Below, piece after piece: positions 15,218 to 23,684 of a stretch of DNA of 64,000 nucleotides. The stretch comes from Neisseria sicca (GTDB lineage Bacteria; Pseudomonadota; Gammaproteobacteria; Burkholderiales; Neisseriaceae), in contig NZ_POXG01000002.1 of the NCBI RefSeq assembly GCF_003044565.1, positions 1 through 64,000 of the forward strand, given 5' to 3'. Below the pieces are notes generated by a model. It was not told the origin of the DNA, did not search any database, and saw only the letters and a program-made list of their open reading frames with translations. A program made the translations under genes and the position numbers. Every line of letters starts with the position of its first letter. Within the stretch, counting starts at the first letter, position 1.

Positions 15218-16174
15218 ATGCAGACAAACACCTTATTCAAAACCCTTTCCGCCGCCGCGCTCGCCGTAGTACTCGCAGCCTGCGGCGGCCAAAAAGACGG
15301 CACACCTGCAGCATCCGCCGCATCGCCTGCCGCCGACAATGGCGCGAAAAAAGAAATCGTCTTCGGCACGACCGTCGGCGACTTCGGCGACATGGTCAAA
15401 GACCAAATCAAACCTGCGCTGGAGAAAAAAGGTTATACCGTCAAATTGGTCGAATTCACCGACTACGTCCGCCCCAACCTCGCTTTGGCAGAAGGCGAGC
15501 TGGACATCAATATTTTCCAACACAAGCCTTATTTGGACGACTTCAAAAAAGAACACAAATTAGACATCACCGAAGTCTTCCAAGTGCCGACTGCGCCTTT
15601 AGGTCTGTATCCGGGCAAACTGAAATCGCTGGACGAAGTCAAAGACGGCAGCAGCGTTTCCGCGCCTAACGACCCGTCCAACTTCGCCCGCGCGCTGGTA
15701 ATGTTGAACGAATTGGGCTGGGTTAAGTTGAAAGACGGTGTGAATCCGCTGACCGCTTCCAAAGCCGACATCGCCGAAAACCTGAAAAACATCAAAATCG
15801 TAGAACTTGAAGCCGCACAACTGCCGCGCAGCCGCGCCGACGTCGATTTCGCCGTTGTTAACGGCAACTACGCCATGAGCAGCGGCATGAAGCTGACCGA
15901 ATCCCTGTTCCAAGAACCGAGCTTCGCCTACGTCAACTGGGCAGCCGTCAAAACCGCCGACAAAGACAGCCAATGGCTCAAAGACGTAACCGAAGCCTAC
16001 AACTCCGACGAGTTCAAAGCCTACGCGCGCCAACGCTTCGCAGGTTACAAATACCCTGCCGCCTGGGGTGAAAACGCAGCAGCCGGTGCGAAAGCCGAAG
16101 CCGCTTCTACCGCTTCGGCAGCAAGTGCCACAGCAGCCTCCGCAGCCAACTCCGGTGCTTCCGCAGCAAAATAA
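15218..16174 (+). CDS. metQ: Methionine-binding lipoprotein
   Basis: A 318-aa substrate-binding lipoprotein of the MetNIQ importer (NlpA family). Lipobox LAAC with Cys22, then the fold beginning EIVFGTTVGDFGDMVKDQIKPALEKKG, and the NIFQHKPYLD and SAPNDPSNFARAL ligand-site segments. The meningococcal homologue is the surface antigen GNA1946. After the domain ends (about residue 285) there is an Ala/Ser-rich tail of about 30 residues without fixed structure, longer than I expect for the family and possibly O-glycosylated. ATG after CAGGAG. Confidence 0.95.
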   Translation: MQTNTLFKTLSAAALAVVLAACGGQKDGTPAASAASPAADNGAKKEIVFGTTVGDFGDMVKDQIKPALEKKGYTVKLVEFTDYVRPNLALAEGELDINIFQHKPYLDDFKKEHKLDITEVFQVPTAPLGLYPGKLKSLDEVKDGSSVSAPNDPSNFARALVMLNELGWVKLKDGVNPLTASKADIAENLKNIKIVELEAAQLPRSRADVDFAVVNGNYAMSSGMKLTESLFQEPSFAYVNWAAVKTADKDSQWLKDVTEAYNSDEFKAYARQRFAGYKYPAAWGENAAAGAKAEAASTASAASATAASAANSGASAAK

Positions 16175-16191
16175 ACTGTAAGCCCTAAAGT

Positions 16192-16235
16192 AAAAGGTCG
16201 TCTGAAACCCCAAATCAGGTTTCAGACGACCTTTT
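16192..16235 (+). terminator. Inverted DUS pair after metQ
   Basis: AAAAGGTCGTCTGAAAC and GTTTCAGACGACCTTTT (with small loop), followed by T. Confidence 0.85.
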
Positions 16236-16255
16236 TGCCGTATATGGCGGTCAAA

Positions 16256-16412
16256 TATAGTGGATTAAATTTAAATCAGGACAAGGCGACAAAGCCGCAG
16301 ACAGTACAGATAGTACGGAACCGATTCACTTGGTGCTTCAGCACCTTAGAGAATCGTTCTCTTTGAGCTAAGGCGAGGTAACGCCGTCCTGGTTTAAAGT
16401 TAATCCACTATA
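16256..16412. repeat. Correia element (full, 157 bp)
   Basis: Intact ends and central segment. Orientation: ATCAGGACAAGG end first. Together with the element at 17243-17399, which points the other way, it brackets one gene. Confidence 0.95.
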
Positions 16413-16453
16413 CATTCAACGCAAAGCAACGTGCCCCAATCTTACGATGACGG

Positions 16454-17173
16454 TTATTCGTCTTTTATTTTGCCGCGCAAACTCAAGGTTTGCCTTACCG
16501 GATGCGAATAGGTGTCTTTTTCCGCCGTCAGTTCCAACTCCAGCTCCGTCAGTTTTTGCAAATACTCGGAAGCTTTAACCATCGGCTCTTTTGTCAATTC
16601 TTCAAACTGCTTTTTCGCCTCATCAAACCGGCTCAGTTTGCGCAACATTTCTCCGCGCACAAGCTTGGTATTCACACGTTTTTCAGCCGGCAGGCTGTCA
16701 TCTTTCAAAGTCAAATCGGCGTAATGCAGGACTTTCTCCAGATCTTGCTGATGACCGCCCAGCCAGCTGGCATGCAAAAATATCGACATCATTTGTTCTG
16801 CGTTTTGATTTTCGCCTGCCAACTCCAACATCACCCCCGCCAACCTTTGCGCGGAAGCCTTTTCAGCCACCTGCTTGAGATAAGCCTCGCTTCGGATAAC
16901 TTTTTCATACTTATCCAATTCTTGTTGCGTAAAGTCGTCCTTAAACATGACAAACTTATTGCTCGGACAAACCGGAATGGGGGCTGGCGCCATAACCATA
17001 CCTACCGGCTCCAAATCAGTCTTCATATCGATCGAAAAGCCCGACATTACCATAACCGATGTGAATTTTTCGCCGCCTATCGGGCAAGTATGCTCGACCG
17101 GACGCGTAGTCAGCGCATGGGCATGCGTACAAACGGCAAGTGACAAGACGAATGCTGAAAGTTTGATTTTCAT
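16454..17173 (-). CDS. Secreted helical-repeat protein with DUF2225-like N-terminus
   Basis: A 239-aa protein with a signal peptide (cleavage after about THAHA). Residues 28-75 carry a CPIGGEKFTS start and a later PVCPSNKF, a Cys-Pro pattern like DUF2225 proteins with a rubredoxin-like knuckle but here with fewer cysteines. The remainder is alpha-helical and looks like tetratricopeptide-type pairs (SRFDEAKKQFEELTKEP). Function unknown. It is flanked on both sides by inverted Correia elements. Confidence 0.7.
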   Translation of the reverse strand: MKIKLSAFVLSLAVCTHAHALTTRPVEHTCPIGGEKFTSVMVMSGFSIDMKTDLEPVGMVMAPAPIPVCPSNKFVMFKDDFTQQELDKYEKVIRSEAYLKQVAEKASAQRLAGVMLELAGENQNAEQMMSIFLHASWLGGHQQDLEKVLHYADLTLKDDSLPAEKRVNTKLVRGEMLRKLSRFDEAKKQFEELTKEPMVKASEYLQKLTELELELTAEKDTYSHPVRQTLSLRGKIKDE

Positions 17174-17242
17174 TGGGAATTCCTTAATATTTGCGTATTT
17201 AAAGCGGCATAAATCTTGTTTTGCCTGCCCAAAATTTGAATT

Positions 17243-17399
17243 TATAGTGGATTAACTTTAAACCAGTACAGCGTTGCCTCGCCTTAGCTCAAAGAGAACG
17301 ATTCTCTAAGGTGCTGAAGCACCAAGTGAATCGGTTCCGTACTATCTGTACTGTCTGCGGCTTCGTCGCCTTGTCCTGATTTAAATTTAATCCACTATA
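17243..17399. repeat. Correia element (full, 157 bp)
   Basis: Intact ends and centre. Orientation: CCAGTACAGCG end first, opposite to the element at 16256. It lies about 70 bases upstream of the 239-aa gene, where its end may serve as a promoter. Confidence 0.95.
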
Positions 17400-17444
17400 T
17401 CGTCAAAAAAGGGAATTCTAATCACAAAGAACCCATATCCGCAA

Positions 17445-17486
17445 ACAATAAAGGCTTGCACCAGACTTTAAGCCTGACCGCAAGCC
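17445..17486 (-). terminator. Terminator of the glycosyltransferase gene
   Basis: Minus-strand GGCTTGC and GCAAGCC pair around an inner CAGGC/GTCTG stem, followed by TTTATTG. No DUS is involved. Confidence 0.55.
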
Positions 17487-17511
17487 CCTTCTTTCACATA
17501 CCGTGATTGAT

Positions 17512-18690
17512 TCACGCTTCCGCCGATTTGCCGGTCACTTTTTCAAACGCTTGAATCAGCCTTCCAACCACGGCATCTTCGCCAAACTCGTTCAAACAAT
17601 CCGCACGCAATTTTTCCGCCGAAAATTTCTCGCGTTCTTCATACATCCGAATCAGTGCCTCGCTCAATGCTTCTATATTTTCAGTCGGAATCAGATAACC
17701 ATTATTTTCATTAACTATCGACTGAGGTCCGCCGCACATTGTCGCAATGACCGGCAAGCCTTGTGACAGTGCTTCGATAAACACCACGCCGAACGTTTCC
17801 ACACGGCTGGCGAGTACAAAAGCATTGCTATGGCGCATCAAATCCAAGACCTCTTCCGTTTTCAAAGCACCCAAAAAGGTGACGGCATGACCGATGCCCA
17901 ACTCATCAACCAAACGGCGCAGATTCGCTGCTTCCACGCCATTGCCGCCGATTTTGAGTTTAAGGAAGGGGTATTTCTCCAAAGCTTTGGCAAAGGCAGG
18001 GAGCAATAAATCATGCCCTTTCAGATGACGCAGATGGGAGACGGAACAAAACGTGAAATCCTGATGGGACTTATCGAAAGGCTCGAACGGACGCGCAAAG
18101 TTATCGCCCAAAATATTTGGCAGATATTCCCAGTCCAATCCGTATTTCTCGCGCAGCAACGCACAAAAATCCTTGCTGACCGCAAAGCGTTCCTGACAAT
18201 GCTGTGCGGATTCTTTCATGATCGGCCATTGGTTTGGGCGGACGAGATTGCGGGCGATTGCGCTGCTGTGTTCGGTAATCACATAAGGAATACCGTATTT
18301 TTTTGAGATTTCATACGCCAAAACGCCGCCAAAATTCATCGTATGCGCATGGAGGACATCAGGCTTGCCGTTTTCCGCCACATACCGCTTAAAAGCCTTC
18401 ATGCCCGCCCTTACCCAACGGATACGGTCGATATCGACGACGGGGCAATGCGGGAAAAAATACATGCTGTCGTAAACATAAGTATTCAAACCGCCCTGAT
18501 TGTGATGGCGCATTCCGTAAGGTCCGGTCAGAATACTTTTCCATTCGGTCCGCAAAGAACGGAACAAAGGCGCAATGACCCCTACTTTCAAACCCTTGCG
18601 CTGCAAAGCCTGCGCCTGCAAACGGAAGAAAATCCCGTCCACATCGGTTTCAGATTTCGGATACCACGATGGAAGAACGACAACATGCAT
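17512..18690 (-). CDS. Glycosyltransferase, GT4-type (GT-B fold)
   Basis: A 392-aa retaining glycosyltransferase. The N-terminal domain begins MHVVVLPSWYPKSETDVDGIFF with an acceptor-side glycine-rich loop. The C-terminal domain shows the nucleotide-sugar motif SRVETFGVVFIEALSQGLPVIAT with the EX7E pair, as well as NNGYLIPTEN. It is probably soluble and membrane-associated, and is likely to work in polysaccharide, lipooligosaccharide or glycoprotein synthesis. No other sugar genes are adjacent, so the acceptor is unknown. Confidence 0.9.
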   Translation of the reverse strand: MHVVVLPSWYPKSETDVDGIFFRLQAQALQRKGLKVGVIAPLFRSLRTEWKSILTGPYGMRHHNQGGLNTYVYDSMYFFPHCPVVDIDRIRWVRAGMKAFKRYVAENGKPDVLHAHTMNFGGVLAYEISKKYGIPYVITEHSSAIARNLVRPNQWPIMKESAQHCQERFAVSKDFCALLREKYGLDWEYLPNILGDNFARPFEPFDKSHQDFTFCSVSHLRHLKGHDLLLPAFAKALEKYPFLKLKIGGNGVEAANLRRLVDELGIGHAVTFLGALKTEEVLDLMRHSNAFVLASRVETFGVVFIEALSQGLPVIATMCGGPQSIVNENNGYLIPTENIEALSEALIRMYEEREKFSAEKLRADCLNEFGEDAVVGRLIQAFEKVTGKSAEA

Positions 18691-19074
18691 TTTTTACTCC
18701 TTACACCAACCCTGCCAAAGACAATCTGCATCATTGCCCACAAAGTCAAAAAATATAAAAATCAATAATTTGGTTATATTATAAATAACAGTACATTTTC
18801 AAGTGATTATAAACAACAGCATTACAACTCAAAGCATGAATTAAACCATATATATGACAAAGTACTCAAACTGCAAGTTAAAAAAATCTCCCTATTTTTT
18901 CAAGCAACTGATTTAAATTGAAATAATATATGACATATAACAACACATTGAAAACTACGCATCGCCAAACCATTTCATCACGCGCATTGGCTTAATAAAT
19001 ACGGCTCTTCAAAAAGCCGACATTTTCCGTTTCAGACGACCCATAGGCTAAACAACGGCAAGACCATGATTGTT

Positions 19075-19231
19075 TATAGTGGATTAAATTTAAACCAGTA
19101 CGGCGTTGCCTCGCCTTAGCTCAAAGAGAACGATTCTCTAAGGTGCTGAAGCACCAAGTGAATCGGTTCCGTACTATTTGTACTGTCTGCGGCTTCGTCG
19201 CCTTGTCCTGATTTAAATTTAATCCATTATA
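19075..19231. repeat. Correia element (full, 157 bp)
   Basis: Complete central segment. Orientation: CCAGTACGG end first. One terminus carries a change (AATCCATTATA instead of AATCCACTATA). Confidence 0.94.
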
Positions 19232-19316
19232 GTTCCCCTCGCTCGATAATCCATTTTCATTCACAGCACAGAGCCGACTGGAATCACCAACCGTCTTTGC
19301 CTTGAAGCTAAACAAT

Positions 19317-19360
19317 AAAAAGGTCGTCTGAAATCTCGTATTTGATTTTTCAGACGACCT
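19317..19360 (-). terminator. Inverted DUS pair after the OYE gene
   Basis: AAAAAGGTCGTCTGAAAT and TTTTTCAGACGACCT about 12 bases apart. About 100 bases past the stop codon of the flavin oxidoreductase gene. Confidence 0.65.
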
Positions 19361-19463
19361 CTCAGTCATAGCGAAAAGGTTATGCGTATGACGAAACCTT
19401 TTCAGACGACCTCATCAAACAGCAAACATGAATTTTACCGTTTTAAGCTGTCGTTACAGTCCA

Positions 19464-20603
19464 TCAAGCATCCACCGGCTTCCAGTCCGCACCTTTTACC
19501 GGCGGCAACCAAGATTGCGTACCGCTGGCGGAAAATTCCCACAGGATGTCGGGCAAGCCGTAATGGTCGGCGCGCATCGGGTCGAGTTGCGTTTCGATTT
19601 CGGCTTCGCGGCCTTCGCTGATTTGTGTGGCGATGTGCGGATTGATCATGACGGTTTTGCCCAATGCGATAAATTCCGCCCAGCCGGTTTCAAACGCCGC
19701 CAGAATATCGTCGGCGGTAAACAGGTTGCCCACGCCGATAAGAGGCAGCTTGCCGTTGATGCGGTCGTGGATAAACTGCATACGGGTTTGCGCCGTATCG
19801 CCGCCGCGTCGGATTTTCTTGTCGAATTCCCACAAGGAAACGTGCAGGTATTGCAACGGCTTTTGCACCAAGGCGTCAATCAACGCGCCCGTTTCAGCCA
19901 TGGTCAGCCCATCTTCGCCTGCTTCTTCGGGCGAGAAACGGTAACCGATGATGAAATCGTTGCGCTGGTGTTTTTCACGGACGGCGGCAACGGCATCGAC
20001 GACGGCGAGCGGGAAGTGCATTCTGTTTTCCAAGCTGCCACCCCATTGGTCGTTGCGGCGGTTGCTTTGGGCGGAGTAAAACTGTTGGATTAAATAGCCG
20101 TTCGCGCCGTGGATTTCCACGCCGTCAAAGCCTGCGCGAAGTGCCAAATCGGCAGCTTGGGCGAAGGAGGCGATGAGTTCTTCCACTTCTGCAGCACTCG
20201 CTTCACGCGCTCCATCCTTTTCGCTGGCGGACGCACTGATTTTGTCGCGACGGTTGAGTTCTACCATCGCTTGGGAGCCGCCGTGATGGATTTGCAAAAT
20301 CGCTTTCGCGCCTTGTTTTTGAATGATTCGGGCGGTTTCTTTCAGGCTGTCGAGGCAGTTTTCGCCCGTAGCTTCGGGCTGTCCGCGAAAGGCTTTGCCG
20401 CCTTCTTGAACCAAAGTGGCGGCGGAGATAAAGAGCCCCATATCGCCTGCGCGGTTGCCGAGAAACGCGCGCTCTTGGTCGCTGATTAAACCGTCGGCGT
20501 GCGAGCCGAAATGGGTCATGGGCGCAACGGCGAGGCGGTTTTTGACGGTTACGCCATTGTTGAGTGTGAAAGATTGGAACAGCGGAGCGTATTTGGGATT
20601 CAT
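19464..20603 (-). CDS. NADH:flavin oxidoreductase, old yellow enzyme family
   Basis: A 379-aa FMN-dependent ene-reductase-type TIM barrel. Seen: KNRLAVAPMT near the start (FMN phosphate/isoalloxazine), QIHHGGSQA, the catalytic-site HGANGYLIQQFYS, NRRNDQWGGSLENRMHF (family signature) and the GVGNLFTADDILAAFETG phosphate loop. Single-domain length without the Fe-S extension of 2,4-dienoyl-CoA reductase. The substrate is probably an alpha,beta-unsaturated carbonyl or nitro compound. Confidence 0.92.
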   Translation of the reverse strand: MNPKYAPLFQSFTLNNGVTVKNRLAVAPMTHFGSHADGLISDQERAFLGNRAGDMGLFISAATLVQEGGKAFRGQPEATGENCLDSLKETARIIQKQGAKAILQIHHGGSQAMVELNRRDKISASASEKDGAREASAAEVEELIASFAQAADLALRAGFDGVEIHGANGYLIQQFYSAQSNRRNDQWGGSLENRMHFPLAVVDAVAAVREKHQRNDFIIGYRFSPEEAGEDGLTMAETGALIDALVQKPLQYLHVSLWEFDKKIRRGGDTAQTRMQFIHDRINGKLPLIGVGNLFTADDILAAFETGWAEFIALGKTVMINPHIATQISEGREAEIETQLDPMRADHYGLPDILWEFSASGTQSWLPPVKGADWKPVDA

Positions 20604-20666
20604 TTTGTTCTGTCGAAATTAATAACTTCGACATAATTGGGACAAATATGGAATTATCAAGAACGA

Positions 20667-20720
20667 GGTCGTCTGAAAAACACGATTTCGACGAAACGGA
20701 ATGTTTTCAGACGACCTTTT
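20667..20720 (-). terminator. Inverted DUS pair after the autotransporter gene
   Basis: AGGTCGTCTGAAAA and TTTTCAGACGACCT with a 25-base loop, just past the stop codon of the trimeric autotransporter. Confidence 0.75.
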
Positions 20721-20740
20721 GGCGATACGCCTAACAACGA

Positions 20741-22072
20741 TTACCAGAGGTAGGTTACGCTGGCGCCGCCGCCCGCACCGCCTTTCGCCGCGCCGACTGC
20801 CGAGCCTTTAACCAGCCATTTACCGCTGGCGGATACTTTGGAAATACCTACGGCGTAGCCGCTTTTACCTCGCCAGATACCGCTTGCGACGGAAACCGCG
20901 CCTTGTCCCGGCTGATATGCCTGTCCGAGGCTGCCGACCGCGATTGCAGCGGCGGAGCCTGAATCGGCGCGCTCTTCAAGTTTGTCCATACGGACTTTGG
21001 CTTCGTTGCGCAAAGTGGCGATTTGGGTTTGATGATTGCTCTCGGCTGCGGCAAAGCTGTTTTGGGTTTGGCGGGCAAGGCTCTTCACTTGGGCAACGTT
21101 GACCGCGTCCGTATCCTCCTTACCCGCAGCAACATTGGTAATCTGGCGGCTGTTTTGTTCGCTGCCGACAGATACCGCGCCTAAAGTCGATACCCATGTT
21201 TTGCCTGTTTCCGTACTTGCCGCGCCGGTAGCAAAATCATGACCTGCAACGCCTGCCGCAGTATCGGCAACGCTGTCCGTACCGAGTGCCACGGAGTTTT
21301 GCTGACGCGCTTCTGCTTTGTAGCCCAAAGCAGCGGATTTTTCCTCAAATGCGGAAGCACCTGCGCCCAAAGCCGTTCCGCCGGATTTCCGTACCCGTGC
21401 GCGCGTGCCTGCGGCAAGACCGTTGAGTGCGGTGGACGAAGATTCCACGCCCAATGCCACGCTGTTGGTTTCTTCGGCAACCGCGCGCGTACCGACTGCA
21501 ACCGCCTGATAACCGTTTGCCTCGGCAGCAGATGCCAGCGCAACCGCCTGCGTACCGTTGGCTTTTGCCCTATCCCCGACAGCAGTGGAACTGAGTGCAT
21601 TGGCTTCGCTGCCGCGTCCAAACGCAACCGCATCAATGTCGCCAGCCTTCGCGCTTTCGCCGACCGCGATAGAACGCAAACCCGTTGCCTGCGACATCAA
21701 ACCGACCGCCACCGACTGCCCACCGGAAGCCTTCGATGCGCCGCCGACGGCAATATCGTTGGTTCCTTTTGCATTCGCCCTGAAACCGACGGCAACCGTC
21801 CGCAATGCTTCCGCCTTAGCCTCGCTGCCAAATGCCGACGCGCTCAAACCCGAAGCGCTTGAATCATAGCCGGCAGCAACAGACTTATAACCCGCCGCAG
21901 CTGCTTTATCGCCCAACGCAGTCGCATTCTCCCCCGCCTTCGATTCTTTGCCCAATGCGGCAGAACCGTTTTTGTGCATCGCTCCTGTCGCAATACCTTC
22001 AGCAACACAAACATTTGCAAAAACAAGGGACAACACCAAACACAGCGGTTTGACGGATAAGTTTAGTTTCAT
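20741..22072 (-). CDS. Trimeric autotransporter adhesin (YadA/Hia type)
   Basis: A 443-aa surface adhesin, complete and compact. After a signal peptide (cleavage near NVCVA) come about 17 head repeats of 14 residues with the pattern SxAxGxxAxAxG, as in the left-handed beta-roll of YadA. The neck (VSVGSEQNSRQITNVAAG then TDAVNVAQVKSL), a short coiled-coil stalk and a C-terminal YadA anchor of about 70 residues ending SVTYLW follow. The ATG has GGAGA 10 bases upstream; the TTG start of the longer frame has no support. No phase-variable repeat is seen upstream. The receptor is unknown. Confidence 0.93.
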   Translation of the reverse strand: MKLNLSVKPLCLVLSLVFANVCVAEGIATGAMHKNGSAALGKESKAGENATALGDKAAAAGYKSVAAGYDSSASGLSASAFGSEAKAEALRTVAVGFRANAKGTNDIAVGGASKASGGQSVAVGLMSQATGLRSIAVGESAKAGDIDAVAFGRGSEANALSSTAVGDRAKANGTQAVALASAAEANGYQAVAVGTRAVAEETNSVALGVESSSTALNGLAAGTRARVRKSGGTALGAGASAFEEKSAALGYKAEARQQNSVALGTDSVADTAAGVAGHDFATGAASTETGKTWVSTLGAVSVGSEQNSRQITNVAAGKEDTDAVNVAQVKSLARQTQNSFAAAESNHQTQIATLRNEAKVRMDKLEERADSGSAAAIAVGSLGQAYQPGQGAVSVASGIWRGKSGYAVGISKVSASGKWLVKGSAVGAAKGGAGGGASVTYLW

Positions 22073-22238
22073 CTTTTCATTCTCCAAATTTGAATTTTTA
22101 ACAATACTAACTAATCCCAAATAGTTATATTTAATTACTTAGAATTAGTTATATTGTATAGTATTATTACAATATTATTAATTATATGTAATTAATATTT
22201 GATTTGAATCATCTGAAGAAAATGATAAGCAAGGTTTA

Positions 22239-22345
22239 TATAGTGGATTAAATTTAAATCAGGACAAGGCGACGAAGCCGCAGACAGTACAGATAGTACG
22301 GCAAGGCGAGGCAACGCCGTACTGGTTTAAAGTTAATCCACTATA
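22239..22345. repeat. Correia element (short form, 107 bp)
   Basis: Both ends are intact; the central segment is deleted between AGTACGG and CAAGGCGAGG. Orientation: ATCAGGACAAGG end first. Confidence 0.93.
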
Positions 22346-22388
22346 GAATGTACGCAACCCATTCAGATCAATAGAACCCAATCATCTA

Positions 22389-22445
22389 AAAAGGTCGTCT
22401 GAAAACACGGTTTCGGAGAAACGGAATGTTTTCAGACGACCTTTT
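22389..22445 (-). terminator. Inverted DUS pair after the SUMF-like gene
   Basis: AAAAGGTCGTCTGAAAAC and TTTTCAGACGACCTTTT with a long loop, past the stop codon of the sulfatase-modifying-factor-like gene. Confidence 0.7.
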
Positions 22446-22508
22446 ATATCGGCAAAAAAAAGGCGATACCTTTCAGTACCGCCAAAGCTGCTTTGGTGAT
22501 GAAACTGG

Positions 22509-23264
22509 TTATTTCGAGGCGCAGCGGAAGCCTAGGTTGTGCAGGACGTATTTGGATTGCAGGCTGGTGCGTATGCCGTAGCGCAGGAAGGCGGCGTAAT
22601 TCGATGGGTCGCTGGAGCCTACGGATGCGCCGCTGCAAAACATTTGCGTATCGGCATTGCCAGACGAGAGCAGGCTGCTGTTGAAGTCTTCCGTCCATTC
22701 CCAAATCAAGCCGTGCATATCGTAAATGCCCCAGTAGTTGGGTTTGCTTTTGCCGACATCGCGCAAGCCGTTTCTGCCGCCGTCTGCATACCAGTCAAGA
22801 ATGGTACGGTTGTAGCCCGGTTCGGCAGAACCGTTTTTCTGTGTGGCAGAGGCAAGTCCGGCAAATTCCCATTGGTCTATGGTCGGCAGGCGTTTGCCTT
22901 GCGCAGTACAGTAGGCATTGGCGGCAAACCAAGATACGTTGGTTACCGGATGTTTCAGTTCGTTGGGTTTGGGCGCGTAGCTGTTGCTGCCGGTTTTAAC
23001 CCAGTGTTTGAGGTAGGCAGGCTCGGCTTGTTTGGAGCTGACTTTGCCTTTTTGCCACTGCGGGTGTTTTTTGACAAACTCTGCAAATTCGGCATTGGTA
23101 ACGGGATATTTGTCGATTTGGAAGGGTTTGACTTTAATGAGGTTTGTTTCTTTCTTCAGATAGAGCGGGCGATAGCTGCCACCTTCAACTTTTGCCATTT
23201 CGGCTGCCGCTGCACTGCCGCTTGCGACAAGGGTAAAGAAGGCGAGGAGTGGTATGAGTTTCAT
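22509..23264 (-). CDS. Secreted sulfatase-modifying-factor (FGE-sulfatase) domain protein
   Basis: A 251-aa protein with a signal peptide (cleavage after about GSAAAA) and one formylglycine-generating-enzyme-like domain: VEGGSYRP, FQIDKYPVTNAEFAEFVKKHP, HPVTNVSWFAANAYC with RLPTIDQWEFA, GLIWEWTEDF and a final LGFRCA. The paired active-site cysteines of true FGEs are not evident, so it probably binds rather than modifies substrates. The ATG at MKLIPLL follows GAGAAAG and gives a clean signal peptide; an ATG 15 bases earlier lacks a ribosome site. It is next to aniA, as in other Neisseria. Confidence 0.85.
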   Translation of the reverse strand: MKLIPLLAFFTLVASGSAAAAEMAKVEGGSYRPLYLKKETNLIKVKPFQIDKYPVTNAEFAEFVKKHPQWQKGKVSSKQAEPAYLKHWVKTGSNSYAPKPNELKHPVTNVSWFAANAYCTAQGKRLPTIDQWEFAGLASATQKNGSAEPGYNRTILDWYADGGRNGLRDVGKSKPNYWGIYDMHGLIWEWTEDFNSSLLSSGNADTQMFCSGASVGSSDPSNYAAFLRYGIRTSLQSKYVLHNLGFRCASK

Positions 23265-23377
23265 AACGGGCTTTCTCATCTGAATACGGAGTATTAGGCT
23301 CTGATTATATAGCGAAACCGGATAAAAATCCTTAAAAGCCGTCTGATTATTGTGCTTTGGGCTTGTCGGTTCGTGCA

Positions 23378-23534
23378 TATAGTGGATTAACTTTAAACCA
23401 GTACGACGTTGCCTCGCCTTAGTTCAAAGAGAACGATTCTCTAAGGTGCTGAAGCACCAAGTGAATCGGTTCCGTACTATCTGTGCTGTCTGCGGCTTCG
23501 TCGCCTTGTCCTGATTTAAATTTAATCCACTATA
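23378..23534. repeat. Correia element (full, 157 bp)
   Basis: Intact ends and centre. Orientation: CCAGTACGACG end first. It lies about 114 bases upstream of the SUMF-like gene. Confidence 0.95.
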
Positions 23535-23545
23535 CTTGAAACTGG

Positions 23546-23587
23546 TTTTTCAGACGACCTTCGATACTTGATAGGTCGTCTGAAAAA
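23546..23587. repeat. Inverted DUS pair
   Basis: GGTTTTTCAGACGACCT and AGGTCGTCTGAAAAACC, a perfect 17-bp stem with a 9- to 12-base loop beside the aniA terminator. Confidence 0.8.
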
Positions 23588-23612
23588 CCAATCTTTCGAT
23601 TGGTTGTGGAAG

Positions 23613-23658
23613 AAAGCCACTGTTGTCCTTGCATCAGCCGGAACAGCAGTGGCTTTTT
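23613..23658 (-). terminator. Terminator of aniA
   Basis: AAGCCACTGTTG and CAGCAGTGGCTT pair, with T-rich sequence on both sides (TTTTTT on the plus strand, TTTCTT on the minus), so it can work both ways. No DUS. Confidence 0.75.
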
Positions 23659-23684
23659 TCTGTCTCTACGCCGAGATGACTGGA

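Larger units (their letters stand above)
18691..19463. other. AT-rich intergenic region without a supported gene
   Basis: Bases 18760-18960 are very AT-rich and probably contain the glycosyltransferase promoter. The rest holds one Correia element, an inverted DUS pair and two single DUS. No open frame has coding character. Confidence 0.6.
22073..22508. other. Intergenic region upstream of the autotransporter
   Basis: Bases 22100-22210 are extremely AT-rich and contain repeated TAATTA/ATTAGTTATATT words, a likely promoter or H-NS-like target. The remainder is a Correia element and an inverted DUS pair. No gene seen. Confidence 0.55.

Noticed and set aside
19121..19369. 82-codon open frame on the minus strand
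   Set aside because: Most of it is Correia element sequence; the same peptide ending appears in other CREE copies.
20741..22072. Autotransporter as NadA
   Set aside because: It has a YadA-type 14-residue head repeat and short stalk; NadA has a long coiled coil, a different head, and TAAA repeats upstream.
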